NCBI GenBank assembly: GCA_041844915.1
Contig: JBGZBY010000029.1
Span: forward strand, 1 to 31,265
Length of the DNA stretch: 31,265 nt
DNA from: W11650 sp041844915
Lineage (GTDB): Bacteria > Bacillota > Clostridia > Lachnospirales > Vallitaleaceae
Direction of reading: 5' to 3'
Shown here: in pieces, positions 24,704 to 31,265 of the stretch
How positions within the stretch are numbered: the stretch's first letter is position 1
How the letters are laid out: each line of letters starts with the position of its first letter
Notes under the pieces: generated by a model
Told to the model about the DNA's origin: nothing
The model's input: the letters and a program-made list of their open reading frames with translations, nothing else
The model's database searches: none
Position numbers and translations under genes: made by a program

Positions 24704-24830
24704 AGTTATAGGGAAAAGAAAAGGAACAGGCGGAAAGAAGGCGATGCTTATTTTAGATTTATTAAGAATATAGAAATGAGTGATAGTCTTGAGAGCAGGT
24801 AGAAAAGCTGATGATAAAATATCTTAAAAA

Positions 24831-24839
24831 TGTTATAAT
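24831..24839 (+). promoter_or_regulatory. Extended -10 promoter for the unknown gene at 24883
   Basis: TGtTATAAT with a perfect -10 hexamer at 24834-24839; the -35 area (ATGATA, 24811-24816) is poor. It sits 44 bases before the start codon, so this gene can be transcribed independently of the HD gene. Confidence 0.6.
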
Positions 24840-24882
24840 GTCAACGGATATTTAGAAAAAAGGAAAGGAGTGGAGGTCTTTT

Positions 24883-25695
24883 ATGGCAATAGATGGAGTA
24901 AAAATTATAGACAGTGATGACGGACATGATATTTACAATTATGTTGTGGAAAGCTATAAGGACGGAGTAAGTGCCGATAAAATTATAGCAGTTATGCTGG
25001 AAGAGGAAAAGAACTATTGCACGGATAGCTTTTATGCAGAAATCTATTGGACTTCCCTTGCTTATGCTTTGTGGAAAATTGGGCATTTACCTGATGAGGT
25101 AAAAAACAAAGCATTGGAAATTATGGAAAAAGGAGCGGATAAGTTTTGGCTTGAAGTTGACGGAAAAGCATTAAAACAAAGGCAAGAGGTCTTGGAAAAA
25201 TTAGCGGCGCAGCTGCAAAGTGAAAATTCCAAGCCCATTAAAGTGCTAAAAACAAAGATAAAGCGAATTCCTTATTTCAGTAAGGGCGATGTTCTTTCGG
25301 TAAAATTTGAAAATGAATATGGAGTTGTTTTTGTTTCAAGAATTGATGAAAGTCCAAGAAAAATAGAATATCATTTAGCCTGCGCTCGGTTATTAAAGAA
25401 AGAGAAACCCAGTATAGAGGATTTTCTAAACAGCCAAATTGCTTGCAGAAAAAATAATGCGTCCTATTGGCTTGATACAGATTGCTGGTTTAATCATAAA
25501 GCGTTGGGTCTTTTGTTAGACCACTTTGAAAAAATAGGGCAAATTGAAATGGAAGAATGTATTCTAGGTACTGTATCGCCGGCTTCTGCTATGGAGGATA
25601 TTTATCATCAAATTATAAGAGATAAAGAAACTTGGCAGCTTAGGTTAAGGGATATCTATGACATTGTAAGAAATTTTGAGAGCTGCGGGAGTTAA
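24883..25695 (+). CDS. Unknown protein, reminiscent of DUF4259/immunity-type families
   Basis: 270 soluble residues with no signal peptide or membrane helix. The N-terminus has an Asp-rich opening (IIDSDDGHDIYNYVVESYKDG), then an aromatic helix (YWTSLAYALWKIGHLPDEVK), a K/R-rich linker with EVLEKLAAQL, and after residue 125 a separate beta-rich part (YFSKGDVLSVKF, YGVVFVSRID). I recall this layout, a D-D/D start followed by a W-x-x-LAYALWK helix and a later F-x-x-GD strand, from immunity-type or DUF4259-like proteins of unknown function; the match is from memory and unsure. GGAGTGGAGG precedes the ATG. Base composition is AT-rich like the HD gene. No toxin gene is visible beside it. Confidence 0.7.
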   Translation: MAIDGVKIIDSDDGHDIYNYVVESYKDGVSADKIIAVMLEEEKNYCTDSFYAEIYWTSLAYALWKIGHLPDEVKNKALEIMEKGADKFWLEVDGKALKQRQEVLEKLAAQLQSENSKPIKVLKTKIKRIPYFSKGDVLSVKFENEYGVVFVSRIDESPRKIEYHLACARLLKKEKPSIEDFLNSQIACRKNNASYWLDTDCWFNHKALGLLLDHFEKIGQIEMEECILGTVSPASAMEDIYHQIIRDKETWQLRLRDIYDIVRNFESCGS

Positions 25696-25867
25696 AAATT
25701 ATGGAAAACAGAGCAAACCAAAATGCTTAGAAGCTGCGGAGAGAACAGGGCGGAGGAGTCGCTGGATTTGCGGATTGTGTTGGGGGAATTCGGATACTGG
25801 TGTTTGCCTATGGGAAAAATCAAGCGCCGAAAAAGGCAGGGCTTTGTCAGAAAGTTTATTGTAAGGC

Positions 25868-25896
25868 TTGTAACTTGGAAAGCAATGTAGTATAAT
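25868..25896 (+). promoter_or_regulatory. Sigma-A-type promoter of the lepB unit
   Basis: TTGTAA (25868-25873), exactly 17 bases, then a perfect TATAAT (25891-25896). A second TATAAT at 25909-25914 lacks a -35 box. The same TTGTAA-N17 arrangement recurs at the proposed rnpB promoter. Confidence 0.75.
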
Positions 25897-25976
25897 TGCT
25901 AAGAGCATTATAATGAAAAGCTGCGGGCAAATCTTATGGCATAAAGAGCAAGCGCTGCGCGAAGAAAGGAGCTTGA

Positions 25977-25998
25977 CTTTTCTGCTTTTGCAGAAAAG
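25977..25998 (+). promoter_or_regulatory. Perfect hairpin in the lepB leader
   Basis: CTTTTCTGC (25977-25985), TTTT loop, GCAGAAAAG (25990-25998). No T tract follows, so it is not a simple terminator. It ends about 20 bases before the ribosome site and could affect mRNA stability or translation. Confidence 0.45.
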
Positions 25999-26030
25999 AC
26001 AGCTTAAATTTAGTAAAAAAGAGGTAGAAA

Positions 26031-26723
26031 ATGGAAAACGAAAAAAATCCGCAGGATTTTGTCGAGGAATTGGAAAAAAAAGCTTCATCGGTTGAGCGGC
26101 TTTCTTTGGAAAAGGATGCCGACGAGGGCAAAAAGGTAAATTGGAAAAAGGAGATACTGGATTTGATTAAGGTGATCGTTATCGCACTGCTGATCACCAA
26201 TTTTTTAAATATATTTGTATTTACTTTATCGCAGGTGCGGCAAAGCTCCATGGAAACAACTTTGATCGGGGGAGATCAGCTGATTGTAGAAAAGCTGAGC
26301 TATACCTTTGGCAATCCCGAATATGGGGATATCATTGTTTTTATCAAGGATCCGGTAGACTCTTCAATAGGGGCAAAGTTTTTACGCCTGTATGAGGATA
26401 TGGCCGCCAAATTTATGCGGCGCGAGGGGAATAGTCGGTTGGTCAAGCGAGTGATTGGTTTGCCGGGGGATGAGGTCAATATTCGGGATGGCAAGATTTT
26501 TATTAACGGCAAGGAGTTGGAAGAGGGATATACGGAACAGCTGACCTATGGCAAGGACAAGTTGAGCTATCCCTTGACGGTACCGGAGGATCAATATTTT
26601 GTTATGGGCGACAATCGGGGTATGAGCTATGACAGTCGTGATTTCGGTTGCGTCAAAAGAGAGCAGATCGACGGGAAGGTTTGGCTCCGATTTTGGCCGT
26701 TGAATAAGTTGGGGGGCGTATAA
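26031..26723 (+). CDS. lepB: Type I signal peptidase
   Basis: A 230-residue membrane-bound Ser/Lys peptidase that removes signal peptides from exported proteins. A charged cytoplasmic N-terminus (1-40) is followed by one membrane helix (about 42-66), then the catalytic domain outside the membrane. The nucleophile is S73 in SSMETTL and the general base K139 in RLVKRVIGLPGD. Box E (YFVMGDNRGMSYDSRDFG) is intact. The usual SM-x-PTL is SM-x-TTL here, a change outside the catalytic pair. The single anchor is the Gram-positive SipS-like form. Its promoter is at 25868, and the next gene starts 6 bases after its stop, so they form a two-gene unit. The symbol lepB (sip) is by family. Confidence 0.94.
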   Translation: MENEKNPQDFVEELEKKASSVERLSLEKDADEGKKVNWKKEILDLIKVIVIALLITNFLNIFVFTLSQVRQSSMETTLIGGDQLIVEKLSYTFGNPEYGDIIVFIKDPVDSSIGAKFLRLYEDMAAKFMRREGNSRLVKRVIGLPGDEVNIRDGKIFINGKELEEGYTEQLTYGKDKLSYPLTVPEDQYFVMGDNRGMSYDSRDFGCVKREQIDGKVWLRFWPLNKLGGV

Positions 26724-26729
26724 TAGATT

Positions 26730-29261
26730 ATGAGGCAAAATAAAGAACAAACGCAGGTCTTGCTTTGGGCGGCGATTTCCGCAATCTTTCTCTATCTGCT
26801 GTTTCAGCTGAGAGTAATGGAGGATATTGGTCATTCCCCGTTTATTCCTTGGCTGGCATTGCTGCTTTTGGCGATGCAGGTAGTCAATCATGAGCAGGCG
26901 GCGATTTCTTTGCGAAAAAAGGCTCCCAATTTTACCAACAGCTTTTATCCGGAAAACGGCCGAATGATTATCGGCAATGTGATCGCCTCGGCATTGGTTT
27001 TAGAGCTTAATACCTTTAATTATGAGCAGGTACGTCTTAATTTTTCGCTGGAGTTGATTAGCATTCCCTTCTTTTTGATTATTATTTTTTTCATGGAAAA
27101 CTCGAAGGGCGGCTTTTTAACCTTGGATCGAATCTATTTTCCGAAGAAATGGGATCTTTTCGTTAAGAATTATGGTGTGAATCTCCTCAGTTTTGTTTTG
27201 ATTTCGGCGATGTGGCTGCCGGTTATTTTTAAGCTTCCGATGTCGGCGCTGCTTTGGATTCTGATGTCGGCGCTGCTGCTGAAGCAATCTGTAGTTTATA
27301 CAAATAAATACAATCATCAGGGCTGGTGTTTTTTGCTGGAGGGGCTTTTGGTTATGCATTTGCTGACCTTGGGCTTTCAGGAGAGAAATCTTTGGCTGAT
27401 TGGCGGCGGCGTTTTGGCGGGGGTCGTTTTCTTGGGGATATACACCTATCGCATGAAGCTGGAAAAGGGCTTGATTGTTCTTTCCATTCTCCTGTTTTTG
27501 GGAGGGCTTTTTACCTTTTATCAGCTTGCTCAGGGAAATCGCTCCATGGTCTATTATTTTCAAGTAGAGGCTGCTCTGATGACAGGGATTTTTGCTCTGA
27601 TGAAGGCGATGTCCTTTATCTATCAAAAAGGAATCAAGCGAAGAGATATTAGCAAATATTCCTATGAAGGAGCAGTCGTTGAAAAAAATCGTCCGGAATG
27701 GAAGCAAACATCGCAGGAGGAAGGGAAGAAAAAGCAGACCTTGCTGAAGGTAAAGGAAAAGCCGGTAAAGGGAAGACTGCGGTCTAAGAAAGAGCAGACA
27801 GCGACCGTCATAGTGGAAAAATCAAAGTCAAAGGAACAGCCCATAGCAGCACAGCCGCTCCAAAAAAGAGAGCCGACGGAAAACCAAAAGCAAGCACGAC
27901 CGGGCAAGCCAAAGCAGTCCATAACGACACCGCTGATTAAAAATGGAGAGTCAGCAGAAAAACTAGAGCAGGCTTTACCGGGCAGGCAGAAGCAGTCCAT
28001 AGCAGTACAGCCGCTTCAAGGAGAGCCGTCAGAAAAGCCAAAGCCGGCTATGCCGGAGAAGCAGAAGCAGCCCATAGCGGCCCAGCCGCTCCAAGGAGAG
28101 CCGTCAGAAAAGCCAAAGCAGGCTGCACCGGAAAAGCCAAAGCAGCCCATAACGGCCCAGCCGCTCCAAGGAGAGCCGTCAGAAAAGCCAAAGCCGGCTA
28201 TGCCGGAGAAGCAGAAGCAGCCTATAGCGGCCCAGCCGCTCCAAGGAGAGCCGGCGGAAAACCAAAAGCAAGCGCGACCGGAAAGACAGAAGCAGTCCAT
28301 AGCAGTACAGCCGCTCCAAGGAGAGCCGTCAGAAAAGCCAAAGCCGGCTATGCCGGAGAAGCAAAAGCAGCCCATAGCGGCACAGCTGCTTCAAGGAGAG
28401 CCGTCAGAGGAGAAGAAGGCGGCAAAGCAGAAAAAGCGGAAACGCAGGAAAAAGAAAAAACTGGCAGTATTAGATTTAGGAACGGCAGAGCAGGCAGCAA
28501 TGACTCCTTCCGCTGAAAAATCAGAGATTTTAAAGCAGGAAAAGCCAAAAGAGCAGGAGCAAAAGAAAAAGCCGCCAAAGGAATCGTCCGAACAGAGGAA
28601 GCAGGAGAAGGTGCTTGTAGCCTTACCGGAAGAAAAGCCTCAGCCGATGAGAAAAAAAGCTGACAAGGCTGCGGATGTGATTTCAGCGCCAAATGCAGAT
28701 AAAAAGAAGCCAAGCCAAAAGCAGCCGGACGGGCAACGAAGTGCGGCGGTAGAAAGAGTAGAAAAAAAGAAAAGGGAAGAGGCAGAAAAATTAGTCAATC
28801 CCGCCGCAGAGAAAATGATAAAATCGAAAGGCTTGACAGGCTCAAAGAAGTCGCCAAAGGAGGAGCCGATAAAGGTGCGAGCGGAAGGCGTCAAGGCTAA
28901 GATAAAGCCGAGGCTTTTCCCGAAGAAGCAAAGTCTGCTGTCAGTTATTAAGGCTTTATCCAAAGAAGAAAGCGTTGTAACGGCTTCGGAGAAAAGGCGT
29001 AAGGGTAAGCCGGCGGAAAGAGGAAAACCGATATTGTCCGGTGGAAAGCAAGCTCCTATAAAAGAGGCCGGCGTCCTCTCCCCCAATCTGCTTAAGCCGA
29101 TAATGCCGCCGGCTAGAAAAGGAAATAAGCCAAAGCCGATCCGACAAAAGGAAGCGGTTCATGCTTTAAGCAAAGGAAAAAGCGCCGAGGGAACGGCCAA
29201 GCGAGTAGCTTATCCGAAAAACAAAACAAAGAAGCTTGTAAAACAGGCGGACAAGAAATAA
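26730..29261 (+). CDS. Large polytopic membrane protein with long basic repeat-containing tail, unknown function
   Basis: 843 residues. Residues 1-310 carry about nine or ten hydrophobic segments (for example ISAIFLYLLFQL, IPWLALLLLAMQVV, LWLIGGGVLAGVVFLGIY). From about 320 to the end the protein is hydrophilic, dominated by Lys, Pro, Gln, Glu and Ala, very basic, and likely disordered. Residues 368-560 hold eight units of a roughly 25-residue repeat with the core PIAAQPLQGEPSEKPK, followed by a run of Lys/Arg near 567-577 (KKRKRRKKKK). By the positive-inside rule the tail should be cytoplasmic, which would let it bind nucleic acid, ribosomes or acidic lipids; that is inference. I know no named family. 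It is co-transcribed with lepB and ends 7 bases before the RNase P RNA. Confidence 0.85.
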   Translation: MRQNKEQTQVLLWAAISAIFLYLLFQLRVMEDIGHSPFIPWLALLLLAMQVVNHEQAAISLRKKAPNFTNSFYPENGRMIIGNVIASALVLELNTFNYEQVRLNFSLELISIPFFLIIIFFMENSKGGFLTLDRIYFPKKWDLFVKNYGVNLLSFVLISAMWLPVIFKLPMSALLWILMSALLLKQSVVYTNKYNHQGWCFLLEGLLVMHLLTLGFQERNLWLIGGGVLAGVVFLGIYTYRMKLEKGLIVLSILLFLGGLFTFYQLAQGNRSMVYYFQVEAALMTGIFALMKAMSFIYQKGIKRRDISKYSYEGAVVEKNRPEWKQTSQEEGKKKQTLLKVKEKPVKGRLRSKKEQTATVIVEKSKSKEQPIAAQPLQKREPTENQKQARPGKPKQSITTPLIKNGESAEKLEQALPGRQKQSIAVQPLQGEPSEKPKPAMPEKQKQPIAAQPLQGEPSEKPKQAAPEKPKQPITAQPLQGEPSEKPKPAMPEKQKQPIAAQPLQGEPAENQKQARPERQKQSIAVQPLQGEPSEKPKPAMPEKQKQPIAAQLLQGEPSEEKKAAKQKKRKRRKKKKLAVLDLGTAEQAAMTPSAEKSEILKQEKPKEQEQKKKPPKESSEQRKQEKVLVALPEEKPQPMRKKADKAADVISAPNADKKKPSQKQPDGQRSAAVERVEKKKREEAEKLVNPAAEKMIKSKGLTGSKKSPKEEPIKVRAEGVKAKIKPRLFPKKQSLLSVIKALSKEESVVTASEKRRKGKPAERGKPILSGGKQAPIKEAGVLSPNLLKPIMPPARKGNKPKPIRQKEAVHALSKGKSAEGTAKRVAYPKNKTKKLVKQADKK
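27831..28410 (+). repeat. In-frame tandem repeat, 75-base unit
   Basis: Eight units within the membrane protein gene: starts at 27831 (81 bases), 27912 (78), then exact 75-base spacing at 27990, 28065, 28140, 28215 and 28290, with a partial unit from 28365. All keep the reading frame. The first two are diverged; the later ones are nearly identical, pointing to recent slippage or unequal exchange. The units at 27990 and 28290 encode the same 25 residues, which suggests duplication of longer blocks. Confidence 0.92.
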
Positions 29262-29264
29262 AAT
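29236..29264 (+). promoter_or_regulatory. Predicted rnpB promoter overlapping the upstream stop codon
   Basis: TTGTAA (29236-29241), exactly 17 bases, TAAAAT (29259-29264). The first three bases of the -10 box are the TAA stop of the membrane protein gene. Expected transcription start is about 29269-29271, which agrees with the 5' strand of the RNase P P1 helix. Confidence 0.65.
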
Positions 29265-29268
29265 ATAT

Positions 29269-29593
29269 GAGTAGGCGAAACGATCGCACCGAAGCATCGG
29301 TGAGGAAAGTCCGAGCTCCATAGGGCAAGAGTGCCGGATAACGTCCGGTGGAGGCGACTCCAAGGATAGTGCAACAGAAATAAACCGCCCCTTTTAGGGT
29401 AAGGGTGGAAAGGTAAGGTAAGAGCTTACCGCCTCTCCGGTAACGGAGAGGGCATATGTAAACCCCACTCGGAGCAAGACCAAAGCAAACCACAGGCTGC
29501 CCGTCAGGTTTAGGTAGGTCGCTAGATTTTACCGGTAACGGTAAAGCCAGATAGATGATCGTTCACGACAGAACTCGGCTTATCCGCCTGCTC
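29269..29593 (+). ncRNA. rnpB: RNase P RNA, bacterial type A
   Basis: About 325 bases; the catalytic RNA that trims the 5' leader from pre-tRNAs together with the RnpA protein. Conserved parts are visible in order: GAGGAAAGTCC from 29302 (CR I), GTGCAACAGAAA near 29369 (CR II), GGTAAGAGCTTACCGC near 29417 (the P15 loop that binds the tRNA CCA end), CCACTCGGAGCAAGACC near 29465 (CR IV area) and GATCGTTCACGACAGAACTCGGCTTAT near the end in its usual place (CR V). The P1 helix pairs GTAGGCG (29271-29277) with CGCCTGC (29585-29591). Domain layout fits type A. No rnpA gene is in the window. Ends are accurate to a few bases. Confidence 0.95.
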
Positions 29594-29646
29594 ATAATAA
29601 AAAGACAGAAGCACTCTTTCTGATGAGGAAAGCAGATTGAACGAGA

Positions 29647-29682
29647 AATGCCCGGAGGCTATGCGCCGTTTTTTCGGGCATT
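29647..29682 (+). terminator. Possible terminator region after rnpB
   Basis: AATGCCCG (29647-29654) pairs with CGGGCATT (29675-29682). The loop contains a GGC/GCC mini-stem followed by TTTTTT at 29669-29674, so the T run is inside the loop and not after the main stem. Either the inner hairpin plus T run terminates rnpB, or the outer stem forms instead. Confidence 0.45.
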
Positions 29683-29775
29683 CGCTCTGTGTAAGGACAA
29701 TGGTATGAAACCGGAACGGCGGACGAGGCGACGCCGGCGGGCGATAATAAACCAAGCTTAGATTAGGAGGGAATC

Positions 29776-31116
29776 ATGGCGATACTTTTTGACTATTCCA
29801 AAAGTGGAATTTGTGAGGATGAATTAAAAAAGATGCAAATGCTGACACTGGCGGCGCATAAGGCGCTGGCGGAAAAAAACGGAGCTGGCAATGATTTTTT
29901 GGGCTGGCTGGAGCTGCCGACTGAATATGACAAAGAGGAATTTGTAAGGATTAAGCTGGCGGCAGAACGGATCAGAGAAAAGGCCGATGTTTTGGTCGTA
30001 ATCGGCATCGGAGGCTCTTACCTAGGAGCTAAGGCGGTGATCGATGCTTTGAATAATTATTTTTACAATCTGGAGGCAAAGGAAGCTCGCAAAGCTCCCC
30101 AGATCGTTTATGCAGGAAATAATATCAGTGGGGCGTATTTAAAGCAATTAGTTGATTTTTTGCAGGGCAAGGAGGTTTGCCTAAATGTTATTTCCAAGTC
30201 GGGAACGACCACGGAGCCGGCAATCGCGTTTCGGGTGCTGAAAAAATGGATGGAGGAAAAGTACGGCAAAGAAGAAGCGGCGGCTCGCATTTTTGCCACT
30301 ACCGATAAAGCAAGAGGAGCGCTGCGCACTCTGGCTGATAAGGAGGGCTATGAAACCTTTGTGATAGCCGATGATATCGGCGGGAGATACTCGGTTTTAA
30401 CGGCAGTGGGATTGCTGCCGATTGCGGTAAGCGGGATTGATATTGATGAGCTGATGAAGGGAGCAGCAGCCGGACAGGCCGAATACAATACGCCGGATTT
30501 TGCACAAAATATGTGCTATCAATATGCGGCGGCAAGAAATATACTATATAACAAAGGAAAAACCACGGAAATCTTAGTGGATTATGAGCCGGTACTGTTC
30601 TTTTTTGCGGAATGGTGGAAGCAGCTCTATGGAGAATCCGAGGGCAAGGATCACAAGGGAATTTTTCCGGCGGCAGTGCATTTTTCGACGGACCTTCATT
30701 CTATGGGACAATACATTCAAGAGGGCAGGAGAGATTTGTTTGAAACAGTTATTCATATTCAACATGCTGATGCAGATATGATTATTGAGCAGGAGGCGGA
30801 GGATTTGGACGGCTTGAATTATTTGAGTGGAAAGGGCTTTCACTTTGTCAATGAAAAAGCCTTTCAAGGTACTCTGTTGGCGCATGTAGATGGAGGAACC
30901 CCCAATCTTTTAATTCATGTGGAAAAGCTTGACGCTTTTCATTTGGGTCAACTCATTTATTTCTTTGAAAAAGCCTGCGCCGTCAGCGGATATCTCTTAG
31001 GCGTTAACCCCTTTGATCAGCCCGGCGTAGAAGCATATAAGAAAAATATGTTCGCCCTCCTAGGCAAAAACGGCTACGAAGACCTAAAAACCCAACTCGA
31101 AAAAAGGTTGCAATAA
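29776..31116 (+). CDS. pgi: Glucose-6-phosphate isomerase
   Basis: A 446-residue cytosolic enzyme that interconverts glucose 6-phosphate and fructose 6-phosphate in glycolysis. Length matches the short Firmicutes form (about 445-450). The two SIS domains are evident: VIGIGGSYLGAKA near residue 76, ISKSGTTTEPA near 140, the signature DIGGRYSVLTAVGLLP near 198, HSMGQYIQEG near 310 with the active-site region, and GVNPFDQPGVEAYKKNMF near the C-terminus, which contains the catalytic Lys region. TAGGAGG lies 8 bases before the ATG. A promoter was not clearly identified between rnpB and pgi. Confidence 0.97.
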   Translation: MAILFDYSKSGICEDELKKMQMLTLAAHKALAEKNGAGNDFLGWLELPTEYDKEEFVRIKLAAERIREKADVLVVIGIGGSYLGAKAVIDALNNYFYNLEAKEARKAPQIVYAGNNISGAYLKQLVDFLQGKEVCLNVISKSGTTTEPAIAFRVLKKWMEEKYGKEEAAARIFATTDKARGALRTLADKEGYETFVIADDIGGRYSVLTAVGLLPIAVSGIDIDELMKGAAAGQAEYNTPDFAQNMCYQYAAARNILYNKGKTTEILVDYEPVLFFFAEWWKQLYGESEGKDHKGIFPAAVHFSTDLHSMGQYIQEGRRDLFETVIHIQHADADMIIEQEAEDLDGLNYLSGKGFHFVNEKAFQGTLLAHVDGGTPNLLIHVEKLDAFHLGQLIYFFEKACAVSGYLLGVNPFDQPGVEAYKKNMFALLGKNGYEDLKTQLEKRLQ

Positions 31117-31119
31117 AGC

Positions 31120-31177
31120 AGGTCAAGCGGCAGCGCTCCGAGGGGCTTGCCGCAGAGGAAGCGCTGACATTTGACCT
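31120..31177. repeat. First of three hairpins after pgi
   Basis: AGGTCAA (31120-31126) pairs with TTGACCT (31171-31177), and CAGCGCT (31131-31137) with AGCGCTG (31160-31166). A competing stem GCGGCA (31127-31132) / TGCCGC (31148-31153) is also possible, so the RNA could adopt two forms. No T tract follows. Confidence 0.6.
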
Positions 31178-31223
31178 ACTCAAAGCATGAGCAAGCCCCA
31201 GAGGGGCGGCGAATGCTTTGAGT
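31178..31223. repeat. Second hairpin after pgi
   Basis: A perfect 11-bp outer stem ACTCAAAGCAT (31178-31188) / ATGCTTTGAGT (31213-31223). Inside, GC and GCCCC (31091-frame equivalents 31191-31199) pair with GGGGC and GC (31203-31210) around an AGA loop. It begins at the base after the first hairpin. Confidence 0.65.
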
Positions 31224-31255
31224 CGATTGCGAGAGAGCGAAGCGCGGAGCAATCG
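31224..31255. repeat. Third hairpin after pgi
   Basis: CGATTGC (31224-31230) pairs with GCAATCG (31249-31255) around a GA-rich 18-base loop. It starts at the base after the second hairpin. GCTTT follows, too short a T run for a confident terminator. The element may continue past the window end. Confidence 0.6.
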
Positions 31256-31265
31256 GCTTTAGGGA

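Larger units (their letters stand above)
25696..26030. other. 335-base spacer with the lepB promoter and leader
   Basis: No credible gene lies here on either strand; the short frames lack ribosome sites and ordinary composition. The left part (25696-25860) shows no recognisable signal and could be decayed coding sequence. The right part holds a consensus-spaced promoter (25868-25896) and a leader of about 128 bases with a perfect hairpin at 25977-25998. Confidence 0.5.

Noticed and set aside
25676..25864. A 62-codon + strand frame and an overlapping minus-strand frame between the unknown gene and lepB
   Set aside because: Neither has a ribosome site or protein-like composition, and the + frame begins inside the preceding gene.
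28016..28375. Repetitive Cys/Phe/Gly/Ser-rich minus-strand frame opposite the tandem repeats
   Set aside because: It stays open only because the 75-base unit is a multiple of three without stops in that frame; the + strand frame has the ribosome context and membrane domain.
27831..28410. Regular repeats considered as a possible CRISPR array
   Set aside because: The units are contiguous, in frame, without spacers, and lie inside a coding sequence; no cas genes are present.
29620..29631. CTGATGAG followed by GAAA, resembling a hammerhead ribozyme core
   Set aside because: There is no stem II between the two boxes and the flanks do not form stems I and III, so it is most likely chance.

Overview
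The window is a 31 kb piece of a low-to-middle GC Firmicutes chromosome, most likely class Clostridia and perhaps a Lachnospiraceae-like lineage. This rests on gene content (Bce-type resistance module, clpC, radA, degV, a type I signal peptidase with one N-terminal anchor), strong AGGAGG-type ribosome sites, some TTG/GTG starts and a type A RNase P RNA. Every gene I can support lies on the + strand. The taxon is an inference. I saw no tRNA, rRNA, CRISPR array, transposase or integrase.

Layout. 1-870: the end of an unrecognised gene cut by the window edge. 870-1388: a long gene-free stretch with a terminator and a second terminator-like inverted repeat. 1389-6116: a complete BceRS-BceAB-type module (response regulator, intramembrane-sensing kinase, ABC ATPase, FtsX-type permease). 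A good match to the BceR operator pattern and a -10 box sit in front of the ATPase gene. 6117-8893: an AT-rich spacer with a perfect palindrome, an isoprenylcysteine methyltransferase-like membrane protein, a single-pass protein of unknown role and a membrane-anchored NERD protein. 8995-15359: clpC, a small unknown protein next to radA, degV and a lipoprotein. 15423-23934: leuS, an isocitrate dehydrogenase-type gene, pheS-pheT and queA.

23935-26030 looks like an accessory insertion. Two AT-richer genes, an HD-domain hydrolase and an unknown protein reminiscent of immunity-type families, lie between the queA terminator and the lepB promoter. 26031-29261 is a two-gene unit: signal peptidase I, then an 843-residue polytopic membrane protein with a very long basic tail that contains eight units of a roughly 25-residue repeat. 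The RNase P RNA gene (rnpB) follows at once, and its predicted promoter overlaps the stop codon of the repeat protein. pgi follows, and the window ends in three back-to-back hairpins.

How the genes work together. The Bce module should sense and resist a cell-envelope-active peptide. ClpC and RadA serve protein quality control and DNA repair. LeuRS and PheRS charge tRNAs, QueA modifies tRNA and RNase P matures tRNA, so tRNA metabolism recurs, though the genes do not form one operon. The items most worth a second look are the repeat-tailed protein and its junction with rnpB, the HD/unknown gene pair, the candidate BceR operator and the triple hairpin after pgi. I found no clear evidence of a wholly new multi-gene system.
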